A stretch of DNA of 64,000 nt, taken from NCBI RefSeq assembly GCF_016595245.1, contig NZ_JAENHM010000051.1, positions 62,001 to 126,000 of the forward strand, read 5' to 3'. The stretch comes from Azospirillum endophyticum (GTDB lineage Bacteria > Pseudomonadota > Alphaproteobacteria > Azospirillales > Azospirillaceae). Positions 35,378-45,443 of the stretch are shown one piece after another. Position numbers and translations under genes: made by a program. Position 1 is the first letter of the stretch. Each line of letters opens with the position of its first letter. The notes beneath the pieces are model-generated. The model saw only the letters and a program-made list of their open reading frames with translations, was not told where the DNA came from and did not search any database.

Positions 35378-36539
35378 CGCACAGGCGGTCAAGGAGCCCG
35401 GCTCTGCGGTCGGAGCCCGCAACGGCGACGATGCGTCCGGGATGCGGAGCAGCCGGCCGAGGCGGAGCTGGCTGCGCCGCTTGCTGTTCGCGCTTCTGCC
35501 GATCGCCCTCGTGGCGGGTGGCTACGAGTATGTGACCGGCGGGCGGATCATGGAAACCGAGAACGCCTATGTGCAGGCCGACATGGTCGGCGTCGCCACC
35601 GACGTCTCGGGCATCGTCACGGAGATCGCCGTCCACGACAACCAGACGGTGAAGGCCGGCGACGTGCTGTTCCGGCTCGACGATCTGCCGTTCCGCCTGT
35701 CGCTGGCGCGCGCCGAGGCGCAGATCGGGATCGTTCGCAACGAGTTGGCGGCGCTCCAGGCCAGCTACCGCGACATGCAGGCGCAGATCGACTCGGCCCA
35801 GGCCGACATCGCCTTCTACACCACCGATCTCGATCGGCAGAAGCAGCTCGCCTCCAGCAACTTCGCCTCGCGCGCCACCTACGACCAATCGCGTCACAAC
35901 GTCCAGACCGCGCAGCAGAAGCTGGCGTCGCTGACCCAGCAGCTCGGCGGGATCGCCGCCAACCTCAACGGCGACCCGACCGCTCCGGTGGAGCAACACC
36001 CACGCTACCGCGACGCCGTCGCCGCCCGCGACGAGGTCGCCCGTCAGCTTGCCCACACCGTCGTACGCGCGCCGATGGACGGCGTGGTCGCCAAGGTCAG
36101 CTCCCTGCAAGTCGGCCAGTACTTGTCCGACGGCACGGCGGCCTTCAGCCTCGTCGCCACCGGTCATGCCTGGGTCGAGGCTTCGCCCAAGGAAACCGAA
36201 CTGACCCATGTCCAGCCCGGACAACCGGTAACGGTGACCGTCGACAGCTACCCGGGCGAGGAATGGACCGGCACGGTGGAGAGCATCAGTCCGGCGTCGG
36301 GTGCCAGCTTCTCGCTGCTGCCGGCGCAGAATACGTCGGGCAACTGGGTGAAGGTGGTGCAGCGCATCCCGATGCGGGTCCATCTCGACACCCCGGCCGG
36401 CAAGCCGCCGCTGCGCGTCGGCATGAGCGTCACCGTCGAAGTCGACACCGGTCACCCGCGCGGCCTGCCGACCTTCGCCGCCGGGCTGTTCGGAACGGCG
36501 GAAGCCAAGGGCATGGCCCAGGCCAAGAACCATGAGTAG
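35370..36539 (+). CDS. emrA: EmrA-type membrane-fusion protein of an efflux pump
   Basis: The protein has 389 residues: an N-terminal cytoplasmic tail, one membrane anchor (LLFALLPIALVAGGYEYV, about 38-55), a split biotinyl-lipoyl domain (TENAYVQADMVGVATDVSG ... VRAPMDGVVAKVSSLQVGQY), a coiled-coil hairpin (about 110-205) and a beta-barrel domain. It links the inner-membrane EmrB-type pump to an outer-membrane channel. No outer-membrane factor gene is adjacent. It overlaps both neighbours by 8 bp. Confidence 0.9.
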   Translation: MADAQAVKEPGSAVGARNGDDASGMRSSRPRRSWLRRLLFALLPIALVAGGYEYVTGGRIMETENAYVQADMVGVATDVSGIVTEIAVHDNQTVKAGDVLFRLDDLPFRLSLARAEAQIGIVRNELAALQASYRDMQAQIDSAQADIAFYTTDLDRQKQLASSNFASRATYDQSRHNVQTAQQKLASLTQQLGGIAANLNGDPTAPVEQHPRYRDAVAARDEVARQLAHTVVRAPMDGVVAKVSSLQVGQYLSDGTAAFSLVATGHAWVEASPKETELTHVQPGQPVTVTVDSYPGEEWTGTVESISPASGASFSLLPAQNTSGNWVKVVQRIPMRVHLDTPAGKPPLRVGMSVTVEVDTGHPRGLPTFAAGLFGTAEAKGMAQAKNHE

Positions 36540-38082
36540 CGGTGGCGTGTCCGCCGGGAGGCAGGCGGCCCCGGTCCCCAACCGGGGGGCCATCACCGCC
36601 TGCGTGATCCTGGCGGTGATCATGCAGGCGCTCGACACCACCATCGCCAACGTGGCGCTGCCCTACATCCAGGGCAGCGTCTCGGCCAGCGCCGACCAGA
36701 TCAACTGGGTGCTGACCTCCTACATCGTCGCGGCGGCGATCATGACCCCGCCGTCCGGATATCTGGCAACCCGTTTCGGTCGCAAGCGCATCCTCAACGT
36801 CGCGATCGCCGGCTTCGTGGTCGCTTCGGTGCTCTGCGGCCTGTCGCAGTCGCTGGTGCAGATCGTGCTGTTCCGGCTGCTCCAGGGCTTCTTCGGTGCG
36901 GCGCTGGTGCCCTTGTCGCAGTCGATCCTGCTCGACATCTACACGCCGGAGGAACGCGGCTCCGCGATGGCGTTGTTCGGCGTCTCGGTGATGGTCGGGC
37001 CGGTGTTGGGGCCGGTCATCGGCGGCTGGCTGACCGACCACGTGAGTTGGCGCTGGGTGTTCTACATCAACGTGCCGATCGGCGCGCTGGCGCTGGGCGG
37101 CATCTCGGCCTACGTCACGGAGAGCCGGCGCGACCTCGGCGCCAAGCTCGACTGGCTGGGCTTTGGACTTCTCAGCGTGGCGATCGGCTCGCTGCAGCTC
37201 TTTCTGGACCGTGGCGAGCAGCTCGATTGGTTCTCCTCGGGTGAGATCATCGTCGAGGCGCTGATCTGCGCCAGCGCCTTTTACCTGTTCCTGGTCCACA
37301 CCTTCACCGCCCGCAACGGCTTCGTGAAGCCGGGACTGTTCCTCGATCGCAACTTCTCGGTCGGGATGCTCTTCATCTTCATCGTCGGCGTCACTTATCT
37401 CGCCTCGCTGGCGCTGATGACGCCTTACCTACAGACGCTGATGGGCTATCCGGTGGTGACTGCCGGCATCGTCATGGGGCCGCGCGGCCTCGGCACCATG
37501 GTCTGCATGTTCCTGGTCGGCAAGCTGATCGGCCGGGTCGACACGCGCTGGCTGTTGCTGACCGGGCTCGCCATCACCGCCTGGGCGATGTACGACATGA
37601 CCGGGTGGACGCCCGACGTGTCGCAATGGACGATCATCCAGGTCGGCTTCATCCAGGGCGCCGGGCTTGGTTTCCTCTTCGTGCCGCTGACGACGGTGAC
37701 CTTCTCGACATTGGCGCCGGAGAAGCGGGGGGACGGAACCGGTCTCTACAATCTGTCGCGCAACATCGGCTCGGCGGTCGGCATCTCGATCGTCGCGGCG
37801 CTGCTGACGCGCAACGTTCAGATCAACCATGCCGAGATCGCCGTCCATGTCACCCCTTTCAACCGTCTGTTCGAGGCCCCGGCGGCGGCCGGGCTCAGCC
37901 CGCTGACCGCCGGCGGCCGGGCGGCGCTGGAGCAGCTGATCACCCAGCAGGCGACCATCATCGCTTACATGAATGATTTCAAGCTGCTGATGCTGCTGTC
38001 GCTCGCGGTCATGCCGCTGGTGCTGCTGCTGCGCAGGCCGGCCAAGCCGGCGCAGCTGGATCACAGCGCGGTGATGGAGTGA
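36532..38082 (+). CDS. emrB: EmrB/QacA-type (DHA2, 14-segment) MFS drug exporter
   Basis: The protein has 516 residues and about 14 membrane segments. DHA2 signatures: MQALDTTIANVALPYIQGS in helix 1, GYLATRFGRKRILN as the MFS loop, LLQGFFGAALVPLSQSIL and motif C GVSVMVGPVLGPVIGGWLTD. It is a proton-driven exporter of hydrophobic compounds that works with the EmrA-type protein. It is the last gene of the marR-emrA-emrB operon. Confidence 0.92.
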   Translation: MSSGGVSAGRQAAPVPNRGAITACVILAVIMQALDTTIANVALPYIQGSVSASADQINWVLTSYIVAAAIMTPPSGYLATRFGRKRILNVAIAGFVVASVLCGLSQSLVQIVLFRLLQGFFGAALVPLSQSILLDIYTPEERGSAMALFGVSVMVGPVLGPVIGGWLTDHVSWRWVFYINVPIGALALGGISAYVTESRRDLGAKLDWLGFGLLSVAIGSLQLFLDRGEQLDWFSSGEIIVEALICASAFYLFLVHTFTARNGFVKPGLFLDRNFSVGMLFIFIVGVTYLASLALMTPYLQTLMGYPVVTAGIVMGPRGLGTMVCMFLVGKLIGRVDTRWLLLTGLAITAWAMYDMTGWTPDVSQWTIIQVGFIQGAGLGFLFVPLTTVTFSTLAPEKRGDGTGLYNLSRNIGSAVGISIVAALLTRNVQINHAEIAVHVTPFNRLFEAPAAAGLSPLTAGGRAALEQLITQQATIIAYMNDFKLLMLLSLAVMPLVLLLRRPAKPAQLDHSAVME

Positions 38083-38125
38083 GACCGGCGCCTCCCTGTC
38101 CGGGCAATTCCCCCTGGATCGACCC

Positions 38126-38896
38126 TCAACGCTTGAGATAGATCGCCAGTTTCAGCCTCGGGTCATCATTGGCCTGGAAGGTCGTGTATTCATAAGGCAC
38201 GGGTCCATCCACCGGATGGTGCAGCAGCTTGGTGCCGGAAACCGGGGCACCGATGTCATGGAGCTGCCACCAGGCGCTGAACTCGGAGCATCCGGCGCGG
38301 ATCCGCTCGACCAAATCACGGAATGCCGCGTCGCCGGCCCAATGATCGTGCGCGGCCCGGAAGAGCGACACGATGCGCTTGGCCTCCTTGGTCCAGCCGG
38401 TGCCGAACAGGCGCCGCGCCTTCGGATCGGTGAGCATGAAAAGCAGGATGTTGCGGTCCTTGACCGGTATACGGGCGAAGTCGCCGAAGAGCTCGGCGGC
38501 CGCATCGTTCCAGGCCAGGACATCCCAGCGCCGACCCGTCACATAGGCCGGATGCGGCAGGCTTGCGACCAGACGCCGGAGCGAGGCCGGCGCGACCTCC
38601 CGCAGGAAGGGAGGTCGTTTCTCCTTGCCGACCAGCGAGCGCAGATGCGCCTGTTCGACCGCATCCAGTTCAAGGGCACGGCTCAGGGCTTCGATGGTCT
38701 CGTCCGACGGCGAGACGGCGCGGCCCTGTTCCAGCTTCACATACCACTCGACGCTGATGCCGGCACGCTGGGCCACCTCCTCGCGCCGCAGCCCCGGTGT
38801 GCGCCGGCGGCGATGGACCGCCAGCGCGCCGCCGTCAAGCTGGAGCCGCGACCGGCGCGAACGCAGGAAATCGGCAAGCTCCTGGTTGGTCTTCAT
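38126..38896 (-). CDS. XRE-type helix-turn-helix regulator with MmyB-like domain
   Basis: The protein has 256 residues from the ATG at 38896 (MKTNQEL); the open frame to 38935 covers the operator. Residues about 8-75 are an XRE HTH (TPGLRREEVAQRAGISVEWYVKLEQGRAV, in parts). The rest is the MmyB-like ligand-binding region with PAYVTGRRWDVLAWNDAAAE and the C-terminal HHPVDGPVPYEYTTFQ. Such regulators usually repress a divergent oxidoreductase gene. The neighbour here is a quinone-oxidoreductase-like gene 102 bp away, with a TGGTAC-N6-GTACCA palindrome between them. Confidence 0.87.
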   Translation of the reverse strand: MKTNQELADFLRSRRSRLQLDGGALAVHRRRRTPGLRREEVAQRAGISVEWYVKLEQGRAVSPSDETIEALSRALELDAVEQAHLRSLVGKEKRPPFLREVAPASLRRLVASLPHPAYVTGRRWDVLAWNDAAAELFGDFARIPVKDRNILLFMLTDPKARRLFGTGWTKEAKRIVSLFRAAHDHWAGDAAFRDLVERIRAGCSEFSAWWQLHDIGAPVSGTKLLHHPVDGPVPYEYTTFQANDDPRLKLAIYLKR

Positions 38897-38910
38897 GCCC
38901 GCTCCGAGCG

Positions 38911-38928
38911 TGGTACGCATGAGTACCA
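38911..38928. promoter_or_regulatory. Palindromic operator between the XRE regulator and the oxidoreductase
   Basis: TGGTACGCATGAGTACCA has perfect 6-bp arms and a 6-bp centre. It begins 14 bp upstream of the XRE gene start and lies about 80 bp from the oxidoreductase start, in the promoter region of both. The partial repeat ATCATACCGG follows it. Confidence 0.6.
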
Positions 38929-38998
38929 GTATCATACCGGCTCTGTTTAACCTCGTCCCGCCCCTTACTCTCCTTCACCACCAACGAGGAGATCGATC

Positions 38999-40084
38999 GT
39001 GAAGGCAGCCATTCTGAGAGAATTCGGATCACCGCTGACGATCGGGGAGATCGCCGATCCGACGCTCGGCACGGGAGAGGTCATCGTCGATGTCGTGGCC
39101 GCGCCGGTGCTGTCCTATGCCGACGAGGTGTTCAGCGGAGCGCGCAACTATCTTCTTCCGACACCCGTCGTGCCTGGGTGCGGGGCGATCGGACAGGTTC
39201 GGGAAGCCGGTCCCGATGCCACGAGATTGAAGATCGGCGACTGGGTCTTCTGTGATCCGACGGTGCGTTCGCGCGACAATGCCCTGATGCCGGACATCAC
39301 TCTTCAGGGCTGGAGCGCCCGCGGAGACGGTGGCAAGAAGCTCCAGCGGTATTTCAGGGATGGTTCCTTTGCCGAACGCATCCGCGTACCGACCGAAAAC
39401 GCCATTCCCGTCGGCGACCTCGACCCGGCGGAGGCCGGCCGCTGGTGCGCGATCAACACGCTGATGATCGCCTATGGCGGCTTGCTCGCCATGGATTTCA
39501 AGCCCGGCGAAACGCTGCTCGTCAGCGGCGCCACGGGCAATTTCGGCAGCGCCACGGTTGCGATCGCCCTGGCGATGGGGGCTCGCTCGGTCATCGCACC
39601 GGGGAGAAACGAGAAAATCCTGGACGACCTGAGGCGCCGTTTCGGTGAGCGACTCGTCCCGGTACGGCTCTCCGGCGAGGCGGACCGCGACGGCGAAGCG
39701 ATGAGGCGGGCCGCCCCTGCCCCCATCGACGCGGTTCTCGACTTCCTCCCTCCTTCCGTCCCGGCAAGCGTCGCCCGTCTCGCCATCATGACGGTGAGAC
39801 CTTATGGCCGCGCCGTGCTGATGGGAGGCGTCGGCATGCTGGGCGGGGAGGATCTTGCGCTGCCATATCCCTGGATCATGCGGAACAACATCTCGATCCT
39901 GGGGCAATGGATGTACCGGCCGGACGCCGCTGCGGGCATGGTCGGGCTTATCCGCGGCGGCCTGCTCGATCTCGATCATTATGCGGTGACCGAATTCCCC
40001 CTGGAGCATGCGAACGAGGCCGTCGCGCATGCGGCGGCCAACGCCGGTCCCTTCAAACTCACGGTCCTGCGGCCGGCGCCGTAG
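38999..40084 (+). CDS. Medium-chain (quinone oxidoreductase-like) zinc-independent dehydrogenase
   Basis: The protein has 361 residues with a GTG start at 38999 and GAGGAG ahead of it. The GroES-like N-domain (MKAAILREFGSPLTIGEIAD, VVPGCGAIGQVREAG) is followed by the Rossmann domain (GETLLVSGATGNFGSATVAI). The catalytic-zinc Cys/His pattern of alcohol dehydrogenases is absent, so a quinone- or enal-reducing NADPH enzyme is more likely. It is controlled, by context, by the divergent XRE regulator. Confidence 0.85.
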   Translation: MKAAILREFGSPLTIGEIADPTLGTGEVIVDVVAAPVLSYADEVFSGARNYLLPTPVVPGCGAIGQVREAGPDATRLKIGDWVFCDPTVRSRDNALMPDITLQGWSARGDGGKKLQRYFRDGSFAERIRVPTENAIPVGDLDPAEAGRWCAINTLMIAYGGLLAMDFKPGETLLVSGATGNFGSATVAIALAMGARSVIAPGRNEKILDDLRRRFGERLVPVRLSGEADRDGEAMRRAAPAPIDAVLDFLPPSVPASVARLAIMTVRPYGRAVLMGGVGMLGGEDLALPYPWIMRNNISILGQWMYRPDAAAGMVGLIRGGLLDLDHYAVTEFPLEHANEAVAHAAANAGPFKLTVLRPAP

Positions 40085-40139
40085 CGCTGCGTGCTGTTTC
40101 AAGGCATTCCGCGGTCGGCGGATGAAGCGCCCGCCACGT

Positions 40140-40913
40140 TCAGCGCTTCCCGCCCACTCCGAACCCGGAGGCAAGCTCGCGCGTCCTGCCGGCCAGCGCC
40201 GAGACGTCGGTGCCGACGGCGACGAACGTCGCGCCCAGTCCGAGATAATGCCGTGCCAGGGCCGGATCGCCGGTCAGGGCGCCGGCCGGGCAGCCCGCCG
40301 CGGTCAGCCTGACGATGGCATCGTCGACCCGCCGGCAAATCTCCGGATGTCCGGGATTGCCGAGATGGCCGAAGGAGGCGGCAAGGTCGGCGGCGCCGAT
40401 GAACACGCCATCGACGCCCGGGGTGGCGGCGATCGCATCGAGATTGTCCAACCCTTCGCGGCTTTCCACCTGAACCAGGAGGCAGACCTCCCCGTCGGCC
40501 TTTCCGGGATAGCCGGAGATGCCGCCCCACCGGGAGGCGCGCGCCAGCCCGCTGCCGACGCCGCGCCTGCCGTTCGGCGGGTAGCGCGTCGCCGCGACCA
40601 GCCCGGCCGCCTGCTCCGCGGTATCGACCATGGGGACCAGCAGGGTCTGGGCGCCGATGTCCAGCAGCTGCTTGATCAGAACCGGATCACCGACGGGCGG
40701 TCGGACCACCGGATGGCTGCGGTAGGGAGCGATCGCCTGGAGTTGGGCCAGGATGCCGCGCAGGTCGTTGGGAGCATGCTCGCCGTCGATCAGCAGCCAG
40801 TCGAAGCCGGCGGTGGCGCAGATCTCCGCGCAGTAGGGTTCGGCCAGCGCGAGCCACAGTCCGATCTGCGGCCGCGCCGCGCGCAGTGCGGCCTTGAAGC
40901 CGTTCTCCATCAT
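40140..40913 (-). CDS. hpaI: HpcH/HpaI-family aldolase
   Basis: The protein has 257 residues of the metal-dependent class II pyruvate aldolases that split 4-hydroxy-2-oxo acids. Motifs: [33 protein letters not shown] with the catalytic His, [20 protein letters not shown], and [16 protein letters not shown] with the metal-binding Glu. It is the last gene of the leftward catabolic operon and overlaps the preceding hydrolase gene by ATGA. The natural substrate depends on the pathway, which is not defined by the visible genes. Confidence 0.88.
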   Translation of the reverse strand: MMENGFKAALRAARPQIGLWLALAEPYCAEICATAGFDWLLIDGEHAPNDLRGILAQLQAIAPYRSHPVVRPPVGDPVLIKQLLDIGAQTLLVPMVDTAEQAAGLVAATRYPPNGRRGVGSGLARASRWGGISGYPGKADGEVCLLVQVESREGLDNLDAIAATPGVDGVFIGAADLAASFGHLGNPGHPEICRRVDDAIVRLTAAGCPAGALTGDPALARHYLGLGATFVAVGTDVSALAGRTRELASGFGVGGKR

Positions 40914-41800
40914 TGCCCCCCCTCCCCCGCCGCCGGGAAGCCGAACAGCGCGGCGGGATTGTCAACGAAGATGCGCCTGCGCTGCTCCTCGTCCGGGGCG
41001 TAGCGGAACAGCAGTTCCATCAGGTCGGCGTCGTTGGGCGGCTGGCGGGTGGAGACCGGGTGCGGCCAGTCGCTGCCCCAGATGCAGCGGTCGGGCGCCG
41101 CCTCGATCAGCGCCCGGGCCAGCGGGACGACGTCGTCCCAGGGCGGCCCGGCCTTCGACGTCTTCTCGCCCAGCGACAGCATGACCCAGACGGTGCCGGT
41201 ATCCAGCAGTTCCAGCACCTTGCGCAGGTTGGGATCGTCCAGGCCGCGCTGCGGATCCGGACGCCCCATATGGTCGATCACCACCGGGACGTCGAGTTTC
41301 TCGAAGGGCGCGATGGCGGTCAGGAAATCGTCGGGATGCGGCTGGACTTTGACGTACCAGCCCAGCTCCCGCACCTTGCCCAGCGCGCGGTCGATGTCCT
41401 GCGGGCTCAGCGTGATGCCGAGGCCGGCGCGGGAAAAGCGTGCCCCGCGCACCCCGGCGGCGTCCAGGCGGTCGAGATAGGACTCCGGCGCCGTCTTCAG
41501 CACCGATGCGTTGGCGCAGCCGCGGTAGTTGGGGCCGGCGGCGGCGAGGCCGTCGAGGACCACCTGATGGTCGGCGCCGTAGGTCGTCGCCTGGACGATG
41601 ACGCCGCGCTGCAGCCCGAGCGTCGCGTGCAGCGCCAGGGCGCGCTCGATGGTGGCGGACGGCATCTCGTAGACGGCGCCCGGCTGGACCGGATAGCGCT
41701 CCCGCGGGCCGAAGACGTGGAACTGGCTGTCGCAGGAGAGCGGCGGCAACGCTACGGACGGGGTGCGCGGATTGGGATCGAACGGAAAATAGTCCGGCAT
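40910..41800 (-). CDS. Amidohydrolase-family protein similar to 2-pyrone-4,6-dicarboxylate hydrolase
   Basis: The protein has 296 residues. It shows the LigI-like TIM-barrel pattern: [20 protein letters not shown] (in place of HxH at the start), [31 protein letters not shown] and [11 protein letters not shown] with the catalytic Asp. LigI itself opens a lactone ring in lignin-aromatic catabolism; this relative probably hydrolyses a lactone or ring intermediate. It overlaps hpaI by 4 bp. Confidence 0.85.
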   Translation of the reverse strand: MPDYFPFDPNPRTPSVALPPLSCDSQFHVFGPRERYPVQPGAVYEMPSATIERALALHATLGLQRGVIVQATTYGADHQVVLDGLAAAGPNYRGCANASVLKTAPESYLDRLDAAGVRGARFSRAGLGITLSPQDIDRALGKVRELGWYVKVQPHPDDFLTAIAPFEKLDVPVVIDHMGRPDPQRGLDDPNLRKVLELLDTGTVWVMLSLGEKTSKAGPPWDDVVPLARALIEAAPDRCIWGSDWPHPVSTRQPPNDADLMELLFRYAPDEEQRRRIFVDNPAALFGFPAAGEGGQ

Positions 41801-41830
41801 GGCGGAGAACCCATGAAGCTGTTGGCGTGG

Positions 41831-42250
41831 TCAGCCGATCACGGCCATGAAATCGCATTGGACGAGCGACGGCCCGTCGGCGGCCAGGGGCTGGGCATGG
41901 CGGGCCGGGCGCGAGGCCGGATCCGGGAACATCCTGATCCACTCCTCGTTGAGGGCCTCGCGCCGGGAGCGGTCGCGCAGCCAGACCGTCATCTTGATGA
42001 TGTCGTCGGTGCTGCCGCCGCCGGCCTCGACGATGGCCCGGACATGGGCGAACATGTGGGCGCATTGCGCCTCCAGCGTCTCCGCCACAGCGCCGGTGGC
42101 CGGATCGACCCCGAGGATGACGCCCGAGACCAGCAGGTTGCCGATGCGCGAGGCGTTGGGGATCGGGTTGACGTGCTTGAAGCCGTGGACGATGACGCTG
42201 GTCCGGCGGGACATAGCGGGGGATCTGGCGGAGGATTCGGCGGAGGACAC
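41831..42250 (-). CDS. RidA/YjgF-family protein
   Basis: The protein has 139 residues, or 127 from the internal ATG at 42214, which fits the family better. RidA motifs: NPIPNASRIGNLLVSGVILG, HMFAHVRAIVEAGGGSTDDI, KMTVWLRDRSRREALNEEW and VQCDFMAVIG. RidA proteins hydrolyse enamines or imines; some operon-borne members act as aminomuconate-type deaminases in aromatic catabolism. The catalytic Arg of canonical RidA is not obvious at its usual place, so a specialised role is possible. Confidence 0.83.
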   Translation of the reverse strand: MSSAESSARSPAMSRRTSVIVHGFKHVNPIPNASRIGNLLVSGVILGVDPATGAVAETLEAQCAHMFAHVRAIVEAGGGSTDDIIKMTVWLRDRSRREALNEEWIRMFPDPASRPARHAQPLAADGPSLVQCDFMAVIG

Positions 42251-42262
42251 GGGGCGGGCTCC

Positions 42263-43066
42263 TCAGGAAAAGCGGCAGGAAACGGACCCGTAGGGGCCGT
42301 AGTCGGCATGGATGGTGTCGCCGGCGGTCACGTCGATCGGCCGGGTGAAGGAGCCGGCGAGGACGATCTCGCCGGCGGCCAGCGACTCGCCATGGGCGGC
42401 CAGCTTGTCGACGAGCCAAGCGATTCCCATCGCCGGGTTGTTGAGCACGCCGGCAGCGACGCCGGTCTCCTCGATGCGGCCGTTGCGGAACAGCAGCGCC
42501 GCGATCCAGCGCAGGTCGGCCTCCGCCGGCCGGACGGGCCGGCCGCCCAGCACCAGGGCGGCGTTGGCGGCATTGTCGGAGATGGTGTCGACCACCGTCC
42601 GGCCGGCTCCGGTCTCGGGATCGCGGCGGTGCATGCGCGCGTCCAGAATCTCCAGGGCCGGCGTGACGTAGCGGGTGGCGTCCAGCACGTCGTAGAGCGT
42701 GCAGCCCGGCCCGCGCAGCGGCTTGTCGAGGATGAAGGCCAGTTCGACCTCCACCCGCGGTTCGCGGTAGCGCGAGGCGGCGATCACGTCGCCGTCGTGA
42801 TGGACCATGTCGTCGAACAGCACGCCGTAATCGGGCTCGTCGATGCCGACGGCGATCTGCATGGCGCGCGAGGTCAGGCCGATCTTGTGGCCCTTCACCA
42901 CGCGTCCGGAGGCTATCTTCAGGTCGGCCCAGGCGCGCTGGACGGCATAGGCGTCCCGCAGGGTCATCTCCGGATGCTCGCGCGTGAACATCCGCAGCGG
43001 CGTGCCGGTCCGTTCGGCGTCGTCGAGACGCCGGGCCAGCCCGGCGATGGTCGTTTCAGGCAGCAT
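42263..43066 (-). CDS. hpaH: 2-oxo-hept-4-ene-1,7-dioate hydratase-like protein
   Basis: The protein has 267 residues of the HpaH/MhpD hydratase group within the FAH superfamily. Motifs: [52 protein letters not shown] with metal ligands and [12 protein letters not shown]. It adds water to a 2-oxo-alkenoate, giving the 4-hydroxy-2-oxo acid that the HpaI aldolase would split. It is separated by only 3 bp from the FAH gene upstream, so one transcript is certain in practice. Confidence 0.9.
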   Translation of the reverse strand: MLPETTIAGLARRLDDAERTGTPLRMFTREHPEMTLRDAYAVQRAWADLKIASGRVVKGHKIGLTSRAMQIAVGIDEPDYGVLFDDMVHHDGDVIAASRYREPRVEVELAFILDKPLRGPGCTLYDVLDATRYVTPALEILDARMHRRDPETGAGRTVVDTISDNAANAALVLGGRPVRPAEADLRWIAALLFRNGRIEETGVAAGVLNNPAMGIAWLVDKLAAHGESLAAGEIVLAGSFTRPIDVTAGDTIHADYGPYGSVSCRFS

Positions 43067-43069
43067 GGG

Positions 43070-43945
43070 TCAGTCCTCGTCGACGACGTCGTTGCGCAAG
43101 GTACCGATGGCGGTGCACTCGACCTCCACGCGGTCGCCCGGCACCAGCCAGCGCGGCGGATCGAAGCGGGCGCCGGCGCCGGTGGGCGTGCCGGTCAGGA
43201 TCAGGTCGCCCGGCATCAGCGTCGCGAAGCTGGTCAGATAGGCGAGCAGATCGGCGAACGGGAACATCAGGCGGCCGGTGTCGTCCTGCTGGCGCAGCTC
43301 GCCGTTGACCCTGGTGCGGATGTCGAGCGGCCGGTCGAGCGACAGTTCGTCGGCGGTGACGATCCATGGGCCGATGCTGCCGGAACGGTCGAAGTTCTTG
43401 CCCTGGGTGACGTTGAACTTGCCGTGGCGCAGCCAGTCGCGCACCGTGCCCTCGTTCGCCAGGGTCATGCCGAAGACATGGTCGAGCGCCCGTTCGGCCG
43501 TCACATGGCGGGCGGCCTTGCCGATCACCAGCACCAGTTCGCCTTCGTAGTCGAGCTGTTCGGACTGGCGCGGCCGCACCACCGGCTGGCCGTGGCCGAC
43601 GAAGGAGGTCGGCGCCCGGACGAACAGGCTGGGATATTTCGGCAGGTCGGAATTGTCGCGGTACTCGGCGTTGCGGTCGCGGTAGTTGACACCGATGCAC
43701 CAGATCTTCTGCGGCTCCGGAACCGGCGGCAGGAAGGTCACCTCGGCCGGATCGTGATCGGCACCGGTCGCGGCGGCGATCGCGCGGCGGGCGGCCTCCA
43801 GGGCATCGGCGGCGATCAGGGCGCGCAGGCTCGGGAAGTCAGCGCCGATCCGGGCCGTCAGGTCGACGATGCCGCGGTCGGTCACGGCGCCGTAGCGGGC
43901 CGGGCCGTCCGGAGATCCCGGCGGCAGGAAGCTCAGCAGTTTCAT
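43070..43945 (-). CDS. Fumarylacetoacetate-hydrolase-family protein
   Basis: The protein has 291 residues. FAH-fold motifs: KIWCIGVNYRDRNAEY, PSLFVRAPTSFVGHGQPVVR, LDYEGELVLVIGK with the acidic metal ligands, TLANEGTVRDWLRHGKFNVT and GDLILTGTPTGAGA. It could be an isomerase/decarboxylase of the HpaG type or a C-C bond hydrolase. In an HpaG-like role it would supply the substrate of the HpaH gene directly downstream. Confidence 0.87.
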   Translation of the reverse strand: MKLLSFLPPGSPDGPARYGAVTDRGIVDLTARIGADFPSLRALIAADALEAARRAIAAATGADHDPAEVTFLPPVPEPQKIWCIGVNYRDRNAEYRDNSDLPKYPSLFVRAPTSFVGHGQPVVRPRQSEQLDYEGELVLVIGKAARHVTAERALDHVFGMTLANEGTVRDWLRHGKFNVTQGKNFDRSGSIGPWIVTADELSLDRPLDIRTRVNGELRQQDDTGRLMFPFADLLAYLTSFATLMPGDLILTGTPTGAGARFDPPRWLVPGDRVEVECTAIGTLRNDVVDED

Positions 43946-43996
43946 GGCGGTTTTTCCATTGTGTGCCTGGGGAGTGCCCGGGGAGTTCCTGGTCGG

Positions 43997-45370
43997 TCAG
44001 GCGTGCTGGGACTTGGTCGCGATCCGGTCGCCCCGCCCGCCCGCATCCGGGATGCCGCCTGGGGCGCCGGCCAAATCCGCGTCCGCGGCATCGGCGTCCA
44101 GTGAACGGCCGCGGGTTTCCGGCAGGATCAGCGAGGCGATCAGGAACAGGACGGCGGCCGGCAGAGCGATCAGCATGCCGTCGGCCAGTTGTCCGCCCAG
44201 GGCCGAGGCCGCGACCGGGACGAACACCGGGGCGAGGCTGCCGGCGGCGCGGCCGGCCATGTAGATGGTCGAGACCGCGGTGGCGCGCACGTTGATGGGA
44301 TAGAGTTCCGACAGCCAGGCGCCGACCACGCCCAGGGCCGAGTTGCCGACGGCGAACAGGACGGCGATCCACAGCAGCGGCCAGGACAGCAGCGAGCCGG
44401 CATAGTGCGTGCCGTTGGCGGCATAGAGGAGTCCCAGGCTGCCGAGCCATGCCAGGCAGGGAACCACCGCGCCGAAGCGGCGGCCGAAGCGGTCGTTGCA
44501 CCAGCCCATCACGATGTAGCTGACGCCGCCCACCACCGACGCGACGACCATGGTGACCTGCACCGCTTCCGGCGGCGTCGCCAGCACCTTCAGCATCAGA
44601 GTCGGCATGAAGACGATGATGCTGTAATAGCAGAACATGTAACCGATCAGCCAAACCAGCGAGACGGTGGTGACCCAGGCCAGACGGCCGCGGAAGAGGG
44701 TCGCCAGCGGGTTGGCCGTCCGCACCGCGGCGGGGACCTCGCCGCTCCTGCGCTTGCGGTCGAACTCGATCCAGGCCTTTGATTCCGGCATCCAGAAGCG
44801 GATGAAGATCATCAGGATCAGCGGCGCGCCCCCCGTCAGCAGACCGACGCGCCATCCCATGTCCTGCCCGAACCTGGCGATCGCCCAGATGCCGACGATC
44901 GACGCGCAGGAGGAGGCGACCACCGCCGATCCCTGGATCAGGGCACTGCCCAGGCCGCGGCGGCGCGGGTTCCAGGTCTCGTTGAACAGCACCATGCCGG
45001 CGCCCCACTCGCCACCGAGACCAATCCCGACGATGAAGCGCAAGATGGCCAGCGACCAGTAGTCCCAGGCGAAGGCCGAAGCGACGGAACCGACGGCGAA
45101 GAGACCGAGCGTGAATTGCAGGGACGCCTTGCGGCCCATGCGATCGCCCAGCCATCCGAAAAGCGCCCCGCCGACGACCGATCCGAACAGGGTGCAACTG
45201 GTGATGCTGGCGACCTCGGTCAGCGAGATGGAGAGGGAGTGCTGAATCGACGGCATCAGGTAGGGCATGATGAGCACGTCGTACAGGTCCAGCGCGAAGC
45301 CGAGCATGCACGAGACGATGATGGCCGTGCGCTGGAAGGAGGTGTAGGTGTTCGCGGATGACTCCGGCAT
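43997..45370 (-). CDS. MFS permease, organic-acid/aromatic-acid type
   Basis: The protein has 457 residues and about 12 membrane segments. Signatures: GFALDLYDVLIMPYLMPSIQ, GSVVGGALFGWLGDRMGRKA, IVGIGLGGEWGAGMVLFNE and the C-terminal ILPETRGRSLD; this is the sugar/aromatic-acid symporter group. It probably imports the substrate of the catabolic genes that follow it. The C-terminal tail is Asp/Ala-rich. It starts at the ATG at 45370. Confidence 0.88.
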   Translation of the reverse strand: MPESSANTYTSFQRTAIIVSCMLGFALDLYDVLIMPYLMPSIQHSLSISLTEVASITSCTLFGSVVGGALFGWLGDRMGRKASLQFTLGLFAVGSVASAFAWDYWSLAILRFIVGIGLGGEWGAGMVLFNETWNPRRRGLGSALIQGSAVVASSCASIVGIWAIARFGQDMGWRVGLLTGGAPLILMIFIRFWMPESKAWIEFDRKRRSGEVPAAVRTANPLATLFRGRLAWVTTVSLVWLIGYMFCYYSIIVFMPTLMLKVLATPPEAVQVTMVVASVVGGVSYIVMGWCNDRFGRRFGAVVPCLAWLGSLGLLYAANGTHYAGSLLSWPLLWIAVLFAVGNSALGVVGAWLSELYPINVRATAVSTIYMAGRAAGSLAPVFVPVAASALGGQLADGMLIALPAAVLFLIASLILPETRGRSLDADAADADLAGAPGGIPDAGGRGDRIATKSQHA

Positions 45371-45443
45371 AAGGGCATTTCTCCCGATTGCAGCGTGTTG
45401 TTCTTGATTCGCTGCGGATTTGTCCGGACCTCGTTGCCCGGGT

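Noticed and set aside
40913-44104. A 1063-codon open frame on the plus strand across the catabolic operon
   Set aside because: It is antisense to five genes with clear motifs, has no ribosome site and shows the His/Gly/Arg/Gln-rich composition of shadow frames in GC-rich DNA.
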